A DNA stretch of 64,000 bases from Sutcliffiella sp. FSL R7-0096 (GTDB lineage: Bacteria; Bacillota; Bacilli; Bacillales; Bacillaceae_I). Positions 1 through 8,041 of the stretch are shown piece by piece. The stretch lies in the NCBI RefSeq assembly GCF_038595065.1, contig NZ_CP152003.1, positions 1,282,001-1,346,000 of the forward strand, written 5' to 3'. Both the position numbers and the translations under genes were made by a program. Under the pieces are notes generated by a model. The model was not told the DNA's origin, ran no database searches, and saw only the letters and a list, made by a program, of their open reading frames with translations. Positions within the stretch are counted from its first letter, which is position 1, and each line of letters opens with the position of its first letter.

Positions 1-272
1 TCATGGCAGCCATTAAGAAACAAAGTGAAATTGCCCTGGGTAATATAGTTGGAAGCAATATATTTAACATCTTTTTTGTTCTGGGTACATCCTCATTGAT
101 TACCCCGCTTCCCGTAAATGGAAAAGTCTTTGTGGATATTGGGTTGATGTTGATACTGACCGTTATTCTGCTAGTGTTTTCAAGAACCAATTATCGTATA
201 GGAAAAATAGAAGGTAGCTTTTTGGCAGTGGCATATGTGTTATACTTAGTATTCATTATTATTAGAAATTGA
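1..272 (+). CDS. Na+/Ca2+ exchanger family protein, C-terminal fragment
   Basis: This is the 3' end of a gene that begins before the window. The readable 90 residues contain ALGNIVGSNIFNIFFVLG, the second alpha-repeat signature of the Na+/Ca2+ exchanger superfamily (CaxA/YrbG type), followed by two hydrophobic segments and a short tail. The family exports Ca2+ or other cations across the membrane in exchange for Na+ or H+. It runs straight into uppP, with the uppP ribosome-binding site overlapping its stop codon, so the two are probably co-transcribed. The cation cannot be told from this fragment. Confidence 0.85.
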   Translation, partial: MAAIKKQSEIALGNIVGSNIFNIFFVLGTSSLITPLPVNGKVFVDIGLMLILTVILLVFSRTNYRIGKIEGSFLAVAYVLYLVFIIIRN

Positions 273-283
273 GGTTTAGTTAC

Positions 284-1096
284 ATGGAAGATATCATAAA
301 TTTATTAAAGTATATTTTTCTTGGGATATTCCAAGGTATTACAGAGCCGATTCCGGTTTCTTCAAGCGGGCATGTCATGATCCTACAAGAACTAATGGGT
401 ATGAGGCTTGAAGGTTTGACGTTTGAAATCGTGGTGAATGCTGCATCCTTGATAGCAATCCTTATTATCTACCGTGAATCCATCTCCAGGCTTTTCTTTG
501 GTGCATTAAGGTTTATCGCAAAGAAAAGCCAAGATGATAAAGCTGATTTCATGTTTGTCATTTATCTTATCATTGGAACCATTCCTGCTGGAATTATCGG
601 CGTCGTTTACGGTGATGCCATTTCCGGTGCTCTGGAAAATATTAAAGTAATTGGGTTTACACTTATCGCCACAGGTATCGCTCTTTGGTTGATTCGTAAC
701 CTTAGAGGAAGAAAAAATGATGCAGAGTTATCTACCTTGGATGCTATCATTGTTGGATTTGCCCAAGCGGTAGCATTGATTCCGGGTGTCAGCAGATCTG
801 GTGCAACCATTGTTGCGGCAATGGCACGTGGAATGAAACAAGAAACTGCATTGAGATTTTCTTTCCTGTTATTCATTCCAGTTAGTGTAGGGAGTATCCT
901 CCTTGCAATAAAAGATTTGCTTGGAATGGATAACTTAAATGAAATTATTCTGCCTTATTCGCTGGCATTTATAGCGTCATTAATTGCATCCTACTTTTCA
1001 TTAAAATGGTTTATGGGGATTATGGCAAAAGGGAACTTGATTTACTTCTCTATCTACTGTTTCATCGTGGGAACACTTGTAGTTCTTTTCTTATAA
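284..1096 (+). CDS. uppP: Undecaprenyl-diphosphatase UppP (first copy)
   Basis: 270-residue multi-pass membrane phosphatase of the BacA/UppP family, which dephosphorylates undecaprenyl pyrophosphate so the lipid carrier can be reused in wall synthesis; it often gives bacitracin resistance. Both family motifs are present: GITEPIPVSSSGH near residue 17 and PGVSRSGAT near residue 166. The ATG at 284 is chosen because GAGG lies 9 bases upstream; a TTG at 269 would overlap the preceding stop. It carries the variant TEPIP instead of the commoner TEFLP of the second copy at 13969. Its terminator has been split by a family A insertion. Confidence 0.93.
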   Translation: MEDIINLLKYIFLGIFQGITEPIPVSSSGHVMILQELMGMRLEGLTFEIVVNAASLIAILIIYRESISRLFFGALRFIAKKSQDDKADFMFVIYLIIGTIPAGIIGVVYGDAISGALENIKVIGFTLIATGIALWLIRNLRGRKNDAELSTLDAIIVGFAQAVALIPGVSRSGATIVAAMARGMKQETALRFSFLLFIPVSVGSILLAIKDLLGMDNLNEIILPYSLAFIASLIASYFSLKWFMGIMAKGNLIYFSIYCFIVGTLVVLFL

Positions 1097-1111
1097 TCAA
1101 GCAGTCTCCAT

Positions 1112-1185
1112 GTTGATTGTAGTGGAAGCCGGGAAATTTCGAGGCAGCCCTTTGGATAAGTTAAGCGCCTGGACCGGATATCAAC
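1112..1185. repeat. Degenerate internally deleted copy of the GC-rich repeat
   Basis: The stretch starts with GTTGATTGTAGTGGAAG and ends with a GGACCGG..ATCAAC motif, matching the two outer arms of the GC-rich repeat core found intact at 1262-1390. The middle is missing. It lies directly after uppP and shows that the spacer received more than one repeat. Confidence 0.55.
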
Positions 1186-1205
1186 TGAAATTGTAAACTA
1201 TCTAA

Positions 1206-1224
1206 GCACCGCTTCTAGCGGTGT
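1206..1224 (+). repeat. Upstream copy of duplicated terminator hairpin
   Basis: A 19-base stem-loop (CACCGC, loop TTCTA, GCGGTG) identical to the one at 1436-1454. It has no T tract here because the family A element begins immediately after it. It is the left half of a direct duplication that brackets the element. Confidence 0.85.
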
Positions 1225-1435
1225 CAGTGTGTAGACAAAGCTTAAAATAATGAAATTCTCTAGTTGATCGCAGTGGAAGGAGCGAAGACTCCTGCGGGAG
1301 GAAGGGACATGGGAGACCCCGCAGGGCGTTAGCCCGAGGAGGCTCCCGGACCGCCCGCGGAAAGCGAAGCTCCTGCAACGAAGATCAACTCTTCCAACAG
1401 ATAACCTAACTAGTTTATAGTTTGTCAACAGTCTG
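1225..1435 (+). mobile_element. Family A non-coding element, copy 1
   Basis: 211-bp element starting CAGTGTGTAGACAAAGC and ending GTTTGTCAACAGTCT. The ends form an imperfect inverted repeat (TGTAGACAAA against TTTGTCAACA). The interior holds the GC-rich palindromic repeat with the core GGAGCGAAGACTCCTGCGGG and GAGGAGGCTCCCGG. A second copy with the same ends lies at 9614-9821. There is no credible coding sequence, so it would depend on a transposase in trans. It is flanked on both sides by the same 19-base terminator hairpin. Confidence 0.8.
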
Positions 1436-1458
1436 GCACCGCTTCTAGCGGTGTTTTT
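1436..1458 (+). terminator. Rho-independent terminator of uppP (displaced copy)
   Basis: CACCGC-TTCTA-GCGGTG hairpin followed by seven T residues. It is the downstream copy of the hairpin at 1206-1224 and kept the T tract when the family A element was inserted between the two. Confidence 0.85.
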
Positions 1459-1477
1459 TTATTATAGAAGCATATCA

Positions 1478-1507
1478 TTAAAATGTTACATATATATATG
1501 TTATAAT
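1478..1507 (+). promoter_or_regulatory. Possible sigma-A promoter of the recombinase gene
   Basis: TATAAT at 1502-1507 with a weak TTAAAA at 1478-1483, spacer 18 bases. The spacer holds an AT alternating stretch flanked by TGTTA and TAACAT half sites that could bind a repressor. Confidence 0.4.
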
Positions 1508-1537
1508 AAAGATAAGTAACATTAGGGAGGGTACTTA

Positions 1538-2080
1538 GTGGAATATGTTGAAGCATTAAGAGATCGAAAATATATCCAACAAATTAAACAATATTTAAAA
1601 AACTACTCCTTAAGGGATTACTTGTTTTTTGTCATGGGAATCAATATGGGCCTACGTCTTAGTGAACTCCTGCATGTAAAAGTAGAGGATGTAACAGAAG
1701 GCGGAAGGGTCAAAGATTTTTATGGTATTGAACCTTGTATCTACATGAACAAACACGTCAAACAGGCAATTATGGAATATCTTCATAAAAGACAGCTTGA
1801 CTCCACAGACTATTTATTCAAGTCACAAAAATGTTCTTCCCCGATTACACGGCAACAAGCCTACCGTATCATAAATAAAGCCGCAAAAGATGTAGGGGTG
1901 CCCGGAAAAGTGGGAACTCATACATTGCGTAAAACTTTCGGCTATCATGCATACAGAAGTGGTGTCGCTGTTTCGTTACTTCAAAAACACTTTCATCATG
2001 CTACACCTTCGGAAACACTCCGTTATTTGGGAATCAACAAACAAGAAAATATACCAGTCAAAATCGACGTCAATCTATAA
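1538..2080 (+). CDS. Short tyrosine recombinase/integrase (YoeC-like)
   Basis: 180-residue protein made of the catalytic domain of the tyrosine recombinase family with almost none of the usual N-terminal core-binding domain. Visible catalytic elements are R in GLRLSEL, H-x-x-R in HTLRKTFGYHAY, a histidine in FHHATPSET, and the nucleophile Y in TLRYLGI. The length resembles B. subtilis YoeC. GTG start at 1538 with GGGAGGG seven bases upstream. It lies alone, with no phage genes or visible attachment sites, and 11 bases before the antiporter gene. Function unknown; it could be a relic or an accessory recombinase. Confidence 0.8.
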   Translation: MEYVEALRDRKYIQQIKQYLKNYSLRDYLFFVMGINMGLRLSELLHVKVEDVTEGGRVKDFYGIEPCIYMNKHVKQAIMEYLHKRQLDSTDYLFKSQKCSSPITRQQAYRIINKAAKDVGVPGKVGTHTLRKTFGYHAYRSGVAVSLLQKHFHHATPSETLRYLGINKQENIPVKIDVNL

Positions 2081-2091
2081 GGGGGGATAAG

Positions 2092-3648
2092 ATGCTTCAA
2101 GGTGCATTTAATGTAGATTATTTTATTTTGTTAACCGCATTTCTTTTAATTGTTGGAGTTATTACCACCAAGTTCTCCTCAAGACTAGGTGTACCAGCGC
2201 TTGTTCTGTTCATCATTGTCGGAATGATGGCAGGAAGCGACGGATTAGGATTCATCTACTTTGACAATGTGAAATACGCGCAATTAATTGGTATCTTCGC
2301 TCTTGTCATCATATTGTTTGAAGGGGGTCTGCAGACCAAATGGACGACTGTTCGAAAGGTTGTCAAACCTTCTCTATCATTGGCAACTATCGGAGTCATC
2401 CTTACTTCAGCATTGGTAGCAGCAGCAGCTAAACTTATTCTGGATGTTACATGGTTAGAAGCATTCCTTTTTGGTGCAATTGTAGGATCAACTGATGCCG
2501 CTGCAGTATTTGCGGTACTCAAAGGGCAGAACATTAAAGCAAGGATGGGTGCCACATTAGAGGCAGAGTCTGGTACGAATGATCCGATGGCGGTGTTTTT
2601 GACATTATCCTTCATTGAACTTATTACAGCCTCCAATCCAAGTTACATTGGATTCATCGGAAGCTTTTTCTGGCAGATGGGTATCGGTTTGCTATTGGGA
2701 TTAGGCTTTGGGAAACTGGCCTCCATTTCCATCAACAAAATAAACCTTGATTCTTCCGGTTTATATCCTGTGTTCGCCATGGCATTTGCCCTTTTGACTT
2801 ATAGTATCGCTGCACTAGTAGGGGCAAGCGGGCTATTGGCTGTTTATGTAGCAGCATTGATTATAGGCAACAATGAATTGACCTATCGTCAATCCATTTT
2901 CCGTTTCAACGAAGGATTTGCGTGGATGATGCAAATTCTCATGTTCATCATTCTAGGATTGCTCGTCTTCCCAGGCCAATTGTTCCAATGGGATATTATG
3001 CTAAAAGGGTTGTTACTATCTGTGATTTTAATTGTCATTGCTAGACCTATAGCCGTCTTCCTTTCCACGATAGGCATGGATTTCAGCGTAAAAGAGAAAG
3101 TATTCCTATCGTGGGCGGGACTTCGCGGGGCAGTACCGATCGTTCTTGCTACATTTCCTATGATTGCAGGAATTCCGAATGCACAATTGTTCTTTAATGT
3201 CGTTTTCTTCGTCGTGCTGACATCTACTCTAGTTCAAGGGTCAACCATTACGATGCTTGCAAAAAAATTGAATCTCACCGGACCAAAGAAAATCGCTCCT
3301 ATACATTCTTTAGAGCTGGTCTCGATTGGTAAAGCAAATGCAGAAATCATCGAGTTCCAGGTGGAGGAGGATTTAGACATGGTTGGAAAAACTCTAGCTG
3401 AACTGGAATTTCCTGATAAAACTTTAATCAATGCTATCATAAGAGCGGGCATACTTGTAACGCCATCTGGTGATACAGAAATCAAAGATAAGGATTTCTT
3501 ATATATCCTTACATCCAGAAAGAGTAAGCTTGCATTAGAGGAGTTTTTGAAAAAGAAGAAAGAAGACTCCACTGAAAATATGGAGACCCAGGATCCACTT
3601 GACCCTGCTGAAGAATCAAATAAAGAGGAAATGAAAGAAACCGTATAA
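2092..3648 (+). CDS. K+/H+ (cation/proton) antiporter, NhaP2/CvrA type
   Basis: 518-residue CPA1-family antiporter. About twelve hydrophobic segments cover residues 10-385 and include GSTDAAAVFAVL and GTNDPMAVFL, which hold the family's membrane acidic residues. A cytoplasmic RCK_C (TrkA-C) domain covers about 405-490, followed by an acidic, lysine-rich tail. The family expels K+ or Na+ for H+ and is gated through the TrkA-C domain by ligands such as nucleotides. ATG at 2092 follows AAGGGGGGATAAG. Orthologues are commonly annotated as potassium/proton antiporter; substrate preference cannot be read from sequence. Confidence 0.88.
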   Translation: MLQGAFNVDYFILLTAFLLIVGVITTKFSSRLGVPALVLFIIVGMMAGSDGLGFIYFDNVKYAQLIGIFALVIILFEGGLQTKWTTVRKVVKPSLSLATIGVILTSALVAAAAKLILDVTWLEAFLFGAIVGSTDAAAVFAVLKGQNIKARMGATLEAESGTNDPMAVFLTLSFIELITASNPSYIGFIGSFFWQMGIGLLLGLGFGKLASISINKINLDSSGLYPVFAMAFALLTYSIAALVGASGLLAVYVAALIIGNNELTYRQSIFRFNEGFAWMMQILMFIILGLLVFPGQLFQWDIMLKGLLLSVILIVIARPIAVFLSTIGMDFSVKEKVFLSWAGLRGAVPIVLATFPMIAGIPNAQLFFNVVFFVVLTSTLVQGSTITMLAKKLNLTGPKKIAPIHSLELVSIGKANAEIIEFQVEEDLDMVGKTLAELEFPDKTLINAIIRAGILVTPSGDTEIKDKDFLYILTSRKSKLALEEFLKKKKEDSTENMETQDPLDPAEESNKEEMKETV

Positions 3649-3680
3649 AAAAAGGATGCCCAGCATGGGCGTCCTTTTTT
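3647..3680. terminator. Bidirectional terminator
   Basis: GGATGCCCA and TGGGCGTCC arms around a short AGC loop, with A tract before and T tract after. It can end the antiporter transcript on the plus strand and the 3679-4224 transcript on the minus strand. Confidence 0.85.
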
Positions 3681-4224
3681 AGCAAATAGATTGACAAATT
3701 TTTTCTGTGAAGAATTTCAGTATGTAGGAAATTATGATATACAGTGGTATAGAGATGAATACGTTCCAATGAAAAGGAGTATATAGGCCGAGCTTCTCCG
3801 CTACGGGCTCTGCGATCAAAGATGCACCAACTGCAAGTACGAGATTGGCAAGGAAAAACTTTTTTCCTATAGGGAAATACTGATATATTAGCATATATGT
3901 AACGGGGATCAAGCAATAATCAAAGACATACGATTTTGGCAAGTAGGGGCTAAGATTGTATGTATACCCCCATAGACCGAATTCATAACCCAACCCATCA
4001 AGGTTAGAGGCAACAATAATCCACAGCAGCCCGAAAATGGATATTCGCGGAAGTTCCTCCGGTTTTTTTAGCTTCCAGAACAAGGTCCATAAGAGGATGA
4101 AAATACCAATCATTAACCACCATTGCCAAGAAAACACCACATGTTCTAGCCAAAAGTTAACATGCGCTTGGACAGCTGATTGATTTTCATTAAAAATTTC
4201 AATGTATTGTTGCATAATGGACAT
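3679..4224 (-). CDS. CBO0543-like multi-pass membrane protein
   Basis: 181 residues with an N-terminal soluble stretch of about 28 residues and five hydrophobic segments. The composition, with tryptophan-rich first helices and a conserved-looking SNLDGLGYEFGLWGY loop, resembles proteins annotated as CBO0543 family in Bacillus and Clostridium, for which no function is known. The ATG at 4224 has only a weak GCAGG upstream; an ATG three codons later is possible. No catalytic motif seen. Related-looking proteins occur at 12139 and 12675 in this window. Confidence 0.6.
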   Translation of the reverse strand: MSIMQQYIEIFNENQSAVQAHVNFWLEHVVFSWQWWLMIGIFILLWTLFWKLKKPEELPRISIFGLLWIIVASNLDGLGYEFGLWGYTYNLSPYLPKSYVFDYCLIPVTYMLIYQYFPIGKKFFLANLVLAVGASLIAEPVAEKLGLYTPFHWNVFISIPLYIIISYILKFFTEKICQSIC

Positions 4225-4298
4225 AATTTATGCCTGCTCTCATTATTAAAGATATCAGTAGTTTTTCTTGTTTAATAATAAATGATACATCATTCGGT

Positions 4299-4694
4299 TT
4301 AGGAGTCTGGTATGGATATAAAAGGTGCGGCTGGAATGGATTGTAGCTCTCTCTTGATGGTTTCTGTAGCAATTGAAGCCTCCATTCCTGTACCAAAAGT
4401 TTGGATCCAGAGTCCCTGTGTGGCAACAATCTGGGCTTGCAATTCCAATTGGGGATCATCTGAAAGTACCTCAGCAGTCGTGCCAATAGCCACTACAATG
4501 TCTCCAATGGTCTGTACCCATGCCCCAGTAAGAATGCCTTTCTCAACATCTGATAATGGATCATTCGTTAAATTGTACAACTTACTCAGGTTTATAGCCT
4601 CCAAGACCTGACCTATTACTTGAAGCCATACAGCAAAAGCTATATTTTCTTGAAGGCGCTGTTCCAACTCTTTTGTTTCCTTATCCTTTTCCAT
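4299..4694 (-). CDS. Hypothetical protein with three internal W-x-Q repeats
   Basis: 131-residue protein without signal peptide. Three units of about 37 residues are each centred on AVWLQVIGQV, GAWVQTIGDI and GLWIQTFGTG. The repeats suggest a helical bundle built by triplication. Similar repetitive small proteins are annotated DUF6944 in Bacillus, but I am not certain of that match. ATG start with ATAGGA about nine bases upstream. It lies between the CBO0543-like gene and the glycine-rich gene on the same strand. Function unknown. Confidence 0.6.
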   Translation of the reverse strand: MEKDKETKELEQRLQENIAFAVWLQVIGQVLEAINLSKLYNLTNDPLSDVEKGILTGAWVQTIGDIVVAIGTTAEVLSDDPQLELQAQIVATQGLWIQTFGTGMEASIATETIKRELQSIPAAPFISIPDS

Positions 4695-4765
4695 TCCTAT
4701 CAGTCCTATCGTTAAAAGTGTAAGAAAACCCTCATAAAGTTTCTTTATAAGGGCCCTTGATATTT

Positions 4766-5167
4766 TTATTGAAAGTTACCTTGGAAGCCGGTGAACCCTG
4801 TTCCGCCACCAAACCCTTGTGTGGCGCCGAATCCCGGTCCACCGCCGAAACCTGGTCTACCACCGAAACCCGGCCCTCCATATCCAATACCAGGATAGCC
4901 ACCGAATCCCGGTCCACCGCCGAAACCTGGCCTACCACCGAAACCCGGCCCTCCATATCCAATACCAGGATAACCACCAAAACCTGGTCCACCACCGAAA
5001 CCACCGCCGTATCCAAAGTTATTGAAAATGGCGCTGCCTAACAGACCCCCAGCAAGTCCTCCTAATAGTGGAAATCCAAAGCCACCAAAGCCCAGCCCTC
5101 CATATCCTGGTCCTATGGAACGGTATCCATGTTGAGATACTCCGTTCATATGATTTTGTAAATACAT
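4766..5167 (-). CDS. Glycine-rich GFGG-repeat protein
   Basis: 133 residues. Residues 1-20 are ordinary, then the chain is dominated by GFGG, GPGF, GYPG and GGRPG units. A hydrophobic patch PLLGGLAGGLLGSAIF sits near residue 33. The second half consists of two near-identical 25-residue tandem units plus a partial third. Such proteins are found in Bacillus spore coats and cell surfaces and are usually structural, but there is no direct evidence of location. A good AGGAGG site precedes the ATG (TTAGGAGGAGACGGAAT region). Confidence 0.7.
   Translation of the reverse strand: MYLQNHMNGVSQHGYRSIGPGYGGLGFGGFGFPLLGGLAGGLLGSAIFNNFGYGGGFGGGPGFGGYPGIGYGGPGFGGRPGFGGGPGFGGYPGIGYGGPGFGGRPGFGGGPGFGATQGFGGGTGFTGFQGNFQ
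4836..4985. repeat. 75-bp in-frame tandem repeat, two full units
   Basis: Units 4836-4910 and 4911-4985 are nearly identical; each begins GGTCCACCGCCGAAACCTGG or a close variant, and a third unit starts at 4986. 75 is a multiple of three, so unit number can change without a frameshift. Confidence 0.85.
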
Positions 5168-5322
5168 TCCGTCTCCTCCTAACTCTGCCTACTTTGTATT
5201 GTATGTGCATTCGTCCAAAACTCGTGGGCTAGTGCCTTGTTAGCAGGAATATTTCGAAATTCTTTTGCATGGAAGAGGATATTTTATGTGATAAAAGGGG
5301 GGAGGACATGAACGAAAGACTC

Positions 5323-5352
5323 AAAAAAAGCCGAGAGCAATAACTCTCGGCT
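5323..5352 (-). terminator. Terminator of the xpt-permease operon
   Basis: On the minus strand AGCCGAGAG, loop TTATTG, CTCTCGGCT, then seven T residues; it lies 13 bases past the permease stop codon. Confidence 0.9.
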
Positions 5353-5365
5353 TGAACAATTCATT

Positions 5366-6895
5366 TTATGAAGCAACCTGCCGTTTCACAACAACCTTCT
5401 GTTTCGTCTGCTTGAGAGCAGTTGATGCTTGCTGATATGAACAATAAACCAAGAATACAGCAACTAGTACATAGCCTATAGCAAAGTCAGGCGCGGCATT
5501 CACGGCAAGCTTTGGTGCATGCATAAATCCGACGAAGGATAGGAATGCGCCAATCAATGCGAAGTAAGATGCTTGGCGGTAGTCCTGGTCGATAATATAA
5601 ACAGTGATAGCACCAAGAACAATGGCTGTAAACATGGCACCCTGACCAAGAGGGACAATACCTTCAGAGATGCCTGCGACCACTTCGCCTGCGCTATTAT
5701 TAAAGCGTGTCATTACATAGTTTGCGAAGTATGGTAGCATCGCAATCGCAACCGCAGGGAAATACTTTTTGTCATTGGTCTGGAATGCAGTTGCTACCAT
5801 GGAGATCCCGACAAATACCAAAATTGGAGCTACTGCAGCAAGAGGGATAATGGCAGCAAGGGCTGCAATCACCCCTGTCATGGCCGCAATGCCAAAAACG
5901 ATGGCGTTCAAGATGCTATATCCTCTGCCGGCACCCATCCATTTGGAGCCCACTGTCGCAATATAAACAGTAGTAGGGAAGAGGCCGCCAAAAATGGCAC
6001 CAAGCATCGTTCCGACCCCATCCACTGCCTGGCATTCACGTACATCATAAGAATCACCCGCTGCAGACATGGCATCCACATTGTTCATCGTTTCAATCGC
6101 ATTATAAAGTGTGATTGGTAAAATGATCGCCAGTAGTCCGATAAGTGCACCAAATAAATAGGTCATCCCTTCAAAAGCAGCCAAAGTAGGTAGAATTGGA
6201 TAGAAACCGATGTTGGCAAGCCCATCAGAGATTTGGGATGGTGATTGATACCCCAATGCGAATGCAAGAACAGTACCAATGATGACAGCAAATAAGGATG
6301 CTGGAATTTTGAATGGCATGGACATCTTTCCAACAACACCTACAATTATGATAACAAGTGCAACTAACCCTACAACAGGGATGGAAAAAGTATTAAATAA
6401 CATCTCACCAGCAATGAATGTAAGAGCTACCCCTGCTAGGGCGCCAAGCATAGCTGCACGAGGCAGATGGTTTCGAACCCAGTTCCCTGTAAAGCTGACC
6501 AAGGTTTCTATCAATCCACTCAAGAATGCAGCAGCCACAGCAATCTTCCATGCAAGCTCTGGATCCCCAGTCAATGCGTTAGCAGGCGCTAAAACTCCAA
6601 ATAAGAAAACAAACATAACGGGAGTGCTGATTCCATAGGAGAGGGCAGTGACATCTGTCCGTCCCTCTTTCTGTGCCAGTCGCTTTGCCATGAATGCATA
6701 GTAAAGGTTACCGACCATTACGGCAACCGCCGCTCCAGGGATTACTTTTCCGAATACAATGGATGCCGGAAAGCCCATGCCAAGCATGGTGACCGCAATG
6801 ATTACAAAGTTTGCTAAATTATTTTGAAAGAGTGCGAAGAATGCATCTGTATCTTCTTTTTTATACCATGGATATTGTACAGTAGTTGCTTTCAT
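5366..6895 (-). CDS. NCS2-family purine permease
   Basis: 509-residue polytopic transporter of the NCS2 nucleobase:cation symporter family. Seen are about 12-14 hydrophobic segments, an N-terminal FALFQNNLANFVIIAVTMLG and the GGLFPTTVYIATVG-type segment of the substrate region. It is longer than B. subtilis PbuX and resembles the AzgA-like group, so xanthine, guanine or hypoxanthine are all possible. It is the second gene after xpt and behind a guanine riboswitch, which supports a role in purine base import. ATG at 6895 follows TGGAGGTCATCTT; upstream in-frame codons lie in the spacer to xpt. Confidence 0.87.
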   Translation of the reverse strand: MKATTVQYPWYKKEDTDAFFALFQNNLANFVIIAVTMLGMGFPASIVFGKVIPGAAVAVMVGNLYYAFMAKRLAQKEGRTDVTALSYGISTPVMFVFLFGVLAPANALTGDPELAWKIAVAAAFLSGLIETLVSFTGNWVRNHLPRAAMLGALAGVALTFIAGEMLFNTFSIPVVGLVALVIIIVGVVGKMSMPFKIPASLFAVIIGTVLAFALGYQSPSQISDGLANIGFYPILPTLAAFEGMTYLFGALIGLLAIILPITLYNAIETMNNVDAMSAAGDSYDVRECQAVDGVGTMLGAIFGGLFPTTVYIATVGSKWMGAGRGYSILNAIVFGIAAMTGVIAALAAIIPLAAVAPILVFVGISMVATAFQTNDKKYFPAVAIAMLPYFANYVMTRFNNSAGEVVAGISEGIVPLGQGAMFTAIVLGAITVYIIDQDYRQASYFALIGAFLSFVGFMHAPKLAVNAAPDFAIGYVLVAVFLVYCSYQQASTALKQTKQKVVVKRQVAS

Positions 6896-6914
6896 AAGAT
6901 GACCTCCATTTTTC

Positions 6915-7640
<726 letters not shown>

Positions 7641-7641
7641 T

Positions 7642-7712
7642 CACTCGTAGTCAAGCCATTTACGGTAGCTTGGTAGAGACTTGTAGGCCATATTCCTACT
7701 ATTATACGAGTT
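7642..7712 (-). promoter_or_regulatory. Guanine-class purine riboswitch aptamer (xpt)
   Basis: On the minus strand the canonical blocks occur in order: ACTCGTATAAT, ATATGG, AAGTCTCTACC, CCGTAAATGG, GACTACGAGTG. The specifier residue is C (GACTA rather than GATTA), which predicts guanine/hypoxanthine rather than adenine. P1 pairs CTCGTA with TACGAG. Confidence 0.95.
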
Positions 7713-7742
7713 GTTATATGGAGTTGTTTGGATTATGAAGTG

Positions 7743-7771
7743 ATTATATCGGAAAAAGGTGAGTTTGAAAA
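7743..7771 (-). promoter_or_regulatory. xpt promoter
   Basis: TATAAT on the minus strand at 7743-7748 with a weak TTTTCA about 17 bases upstream. It lies 30 bases before the riboswitch aptamer. Confidence 0.55.
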
Positions 7772-7784
7772 GGGGTTTTTGTTA

Positions 7785-7828
7785 AAAACACGAATAAAAT
7801 TATGATAGTGTAATTTGAAGTTCGGAAT
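7785..7828 (-). promoter_or_regulatory. Paired PurBox-like PurR sites
   Basis: On the minus strand AATTCCGAACTTC fits the Bacillus PurBox AWWWCCGAACWWT at 12 of 13 positions (plus-strand 7815-7828). An inverted weaker box AAACACGAATAAA lies about 15 bases away. B. subtilis PurR binds two inverted boxes at about this spacing upstream of purine genes including xpt. Confidence 0.55.
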
Positions 7829-8041
7829 TTGTCTATATAAAGGTGTGGGAAAGCCACATAATACAGTATCTCTTAGTACTAGGAAAGTGTTCAACTAAAA
7901 TAGCGAATCATAAGGGTTAATGCTACTTTACTTTCCCAATAGCTTCCTAGGAATATTTATCTTAAGATTAAAGGTGGGGCTATAGAACTATATTTAGTTT
8001 TATTTTCCTAGGCATTAGAAACGGAACAGGGGGTAACAACA

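Noticed and set aside
1198-1428. Minus-strand open frame of 76 codons
   Set aside because: It lies wholly inside the family A element; equivalent frames are broken in other copies and there is no ribosome-binding site.
1538-2080. Prophage or integrative element carrying the recombinase
   Set aside because: No phage, conjugation or attachment-site features in the neighbourhood.
4836-4991. CRISPR-like array
   Set aside because: Repeats are in-frame tandem units of a glycine-rich gene without spacers.
4757-5041. Plus-strand frames opposite the glycine-rich gene
   Set aside because: Open only because GC-rich repeats lack stops on both strands; the minus-strand frame has the ribosome-binding site and a sensible product.
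5308-5343. 11-codon frame with a perfect GGGGGGAGGA site
   Set aside because: It runs into the minus-strand operon terminator and the peptide is too short and generic; chance is likely, though an unusual site is noted.
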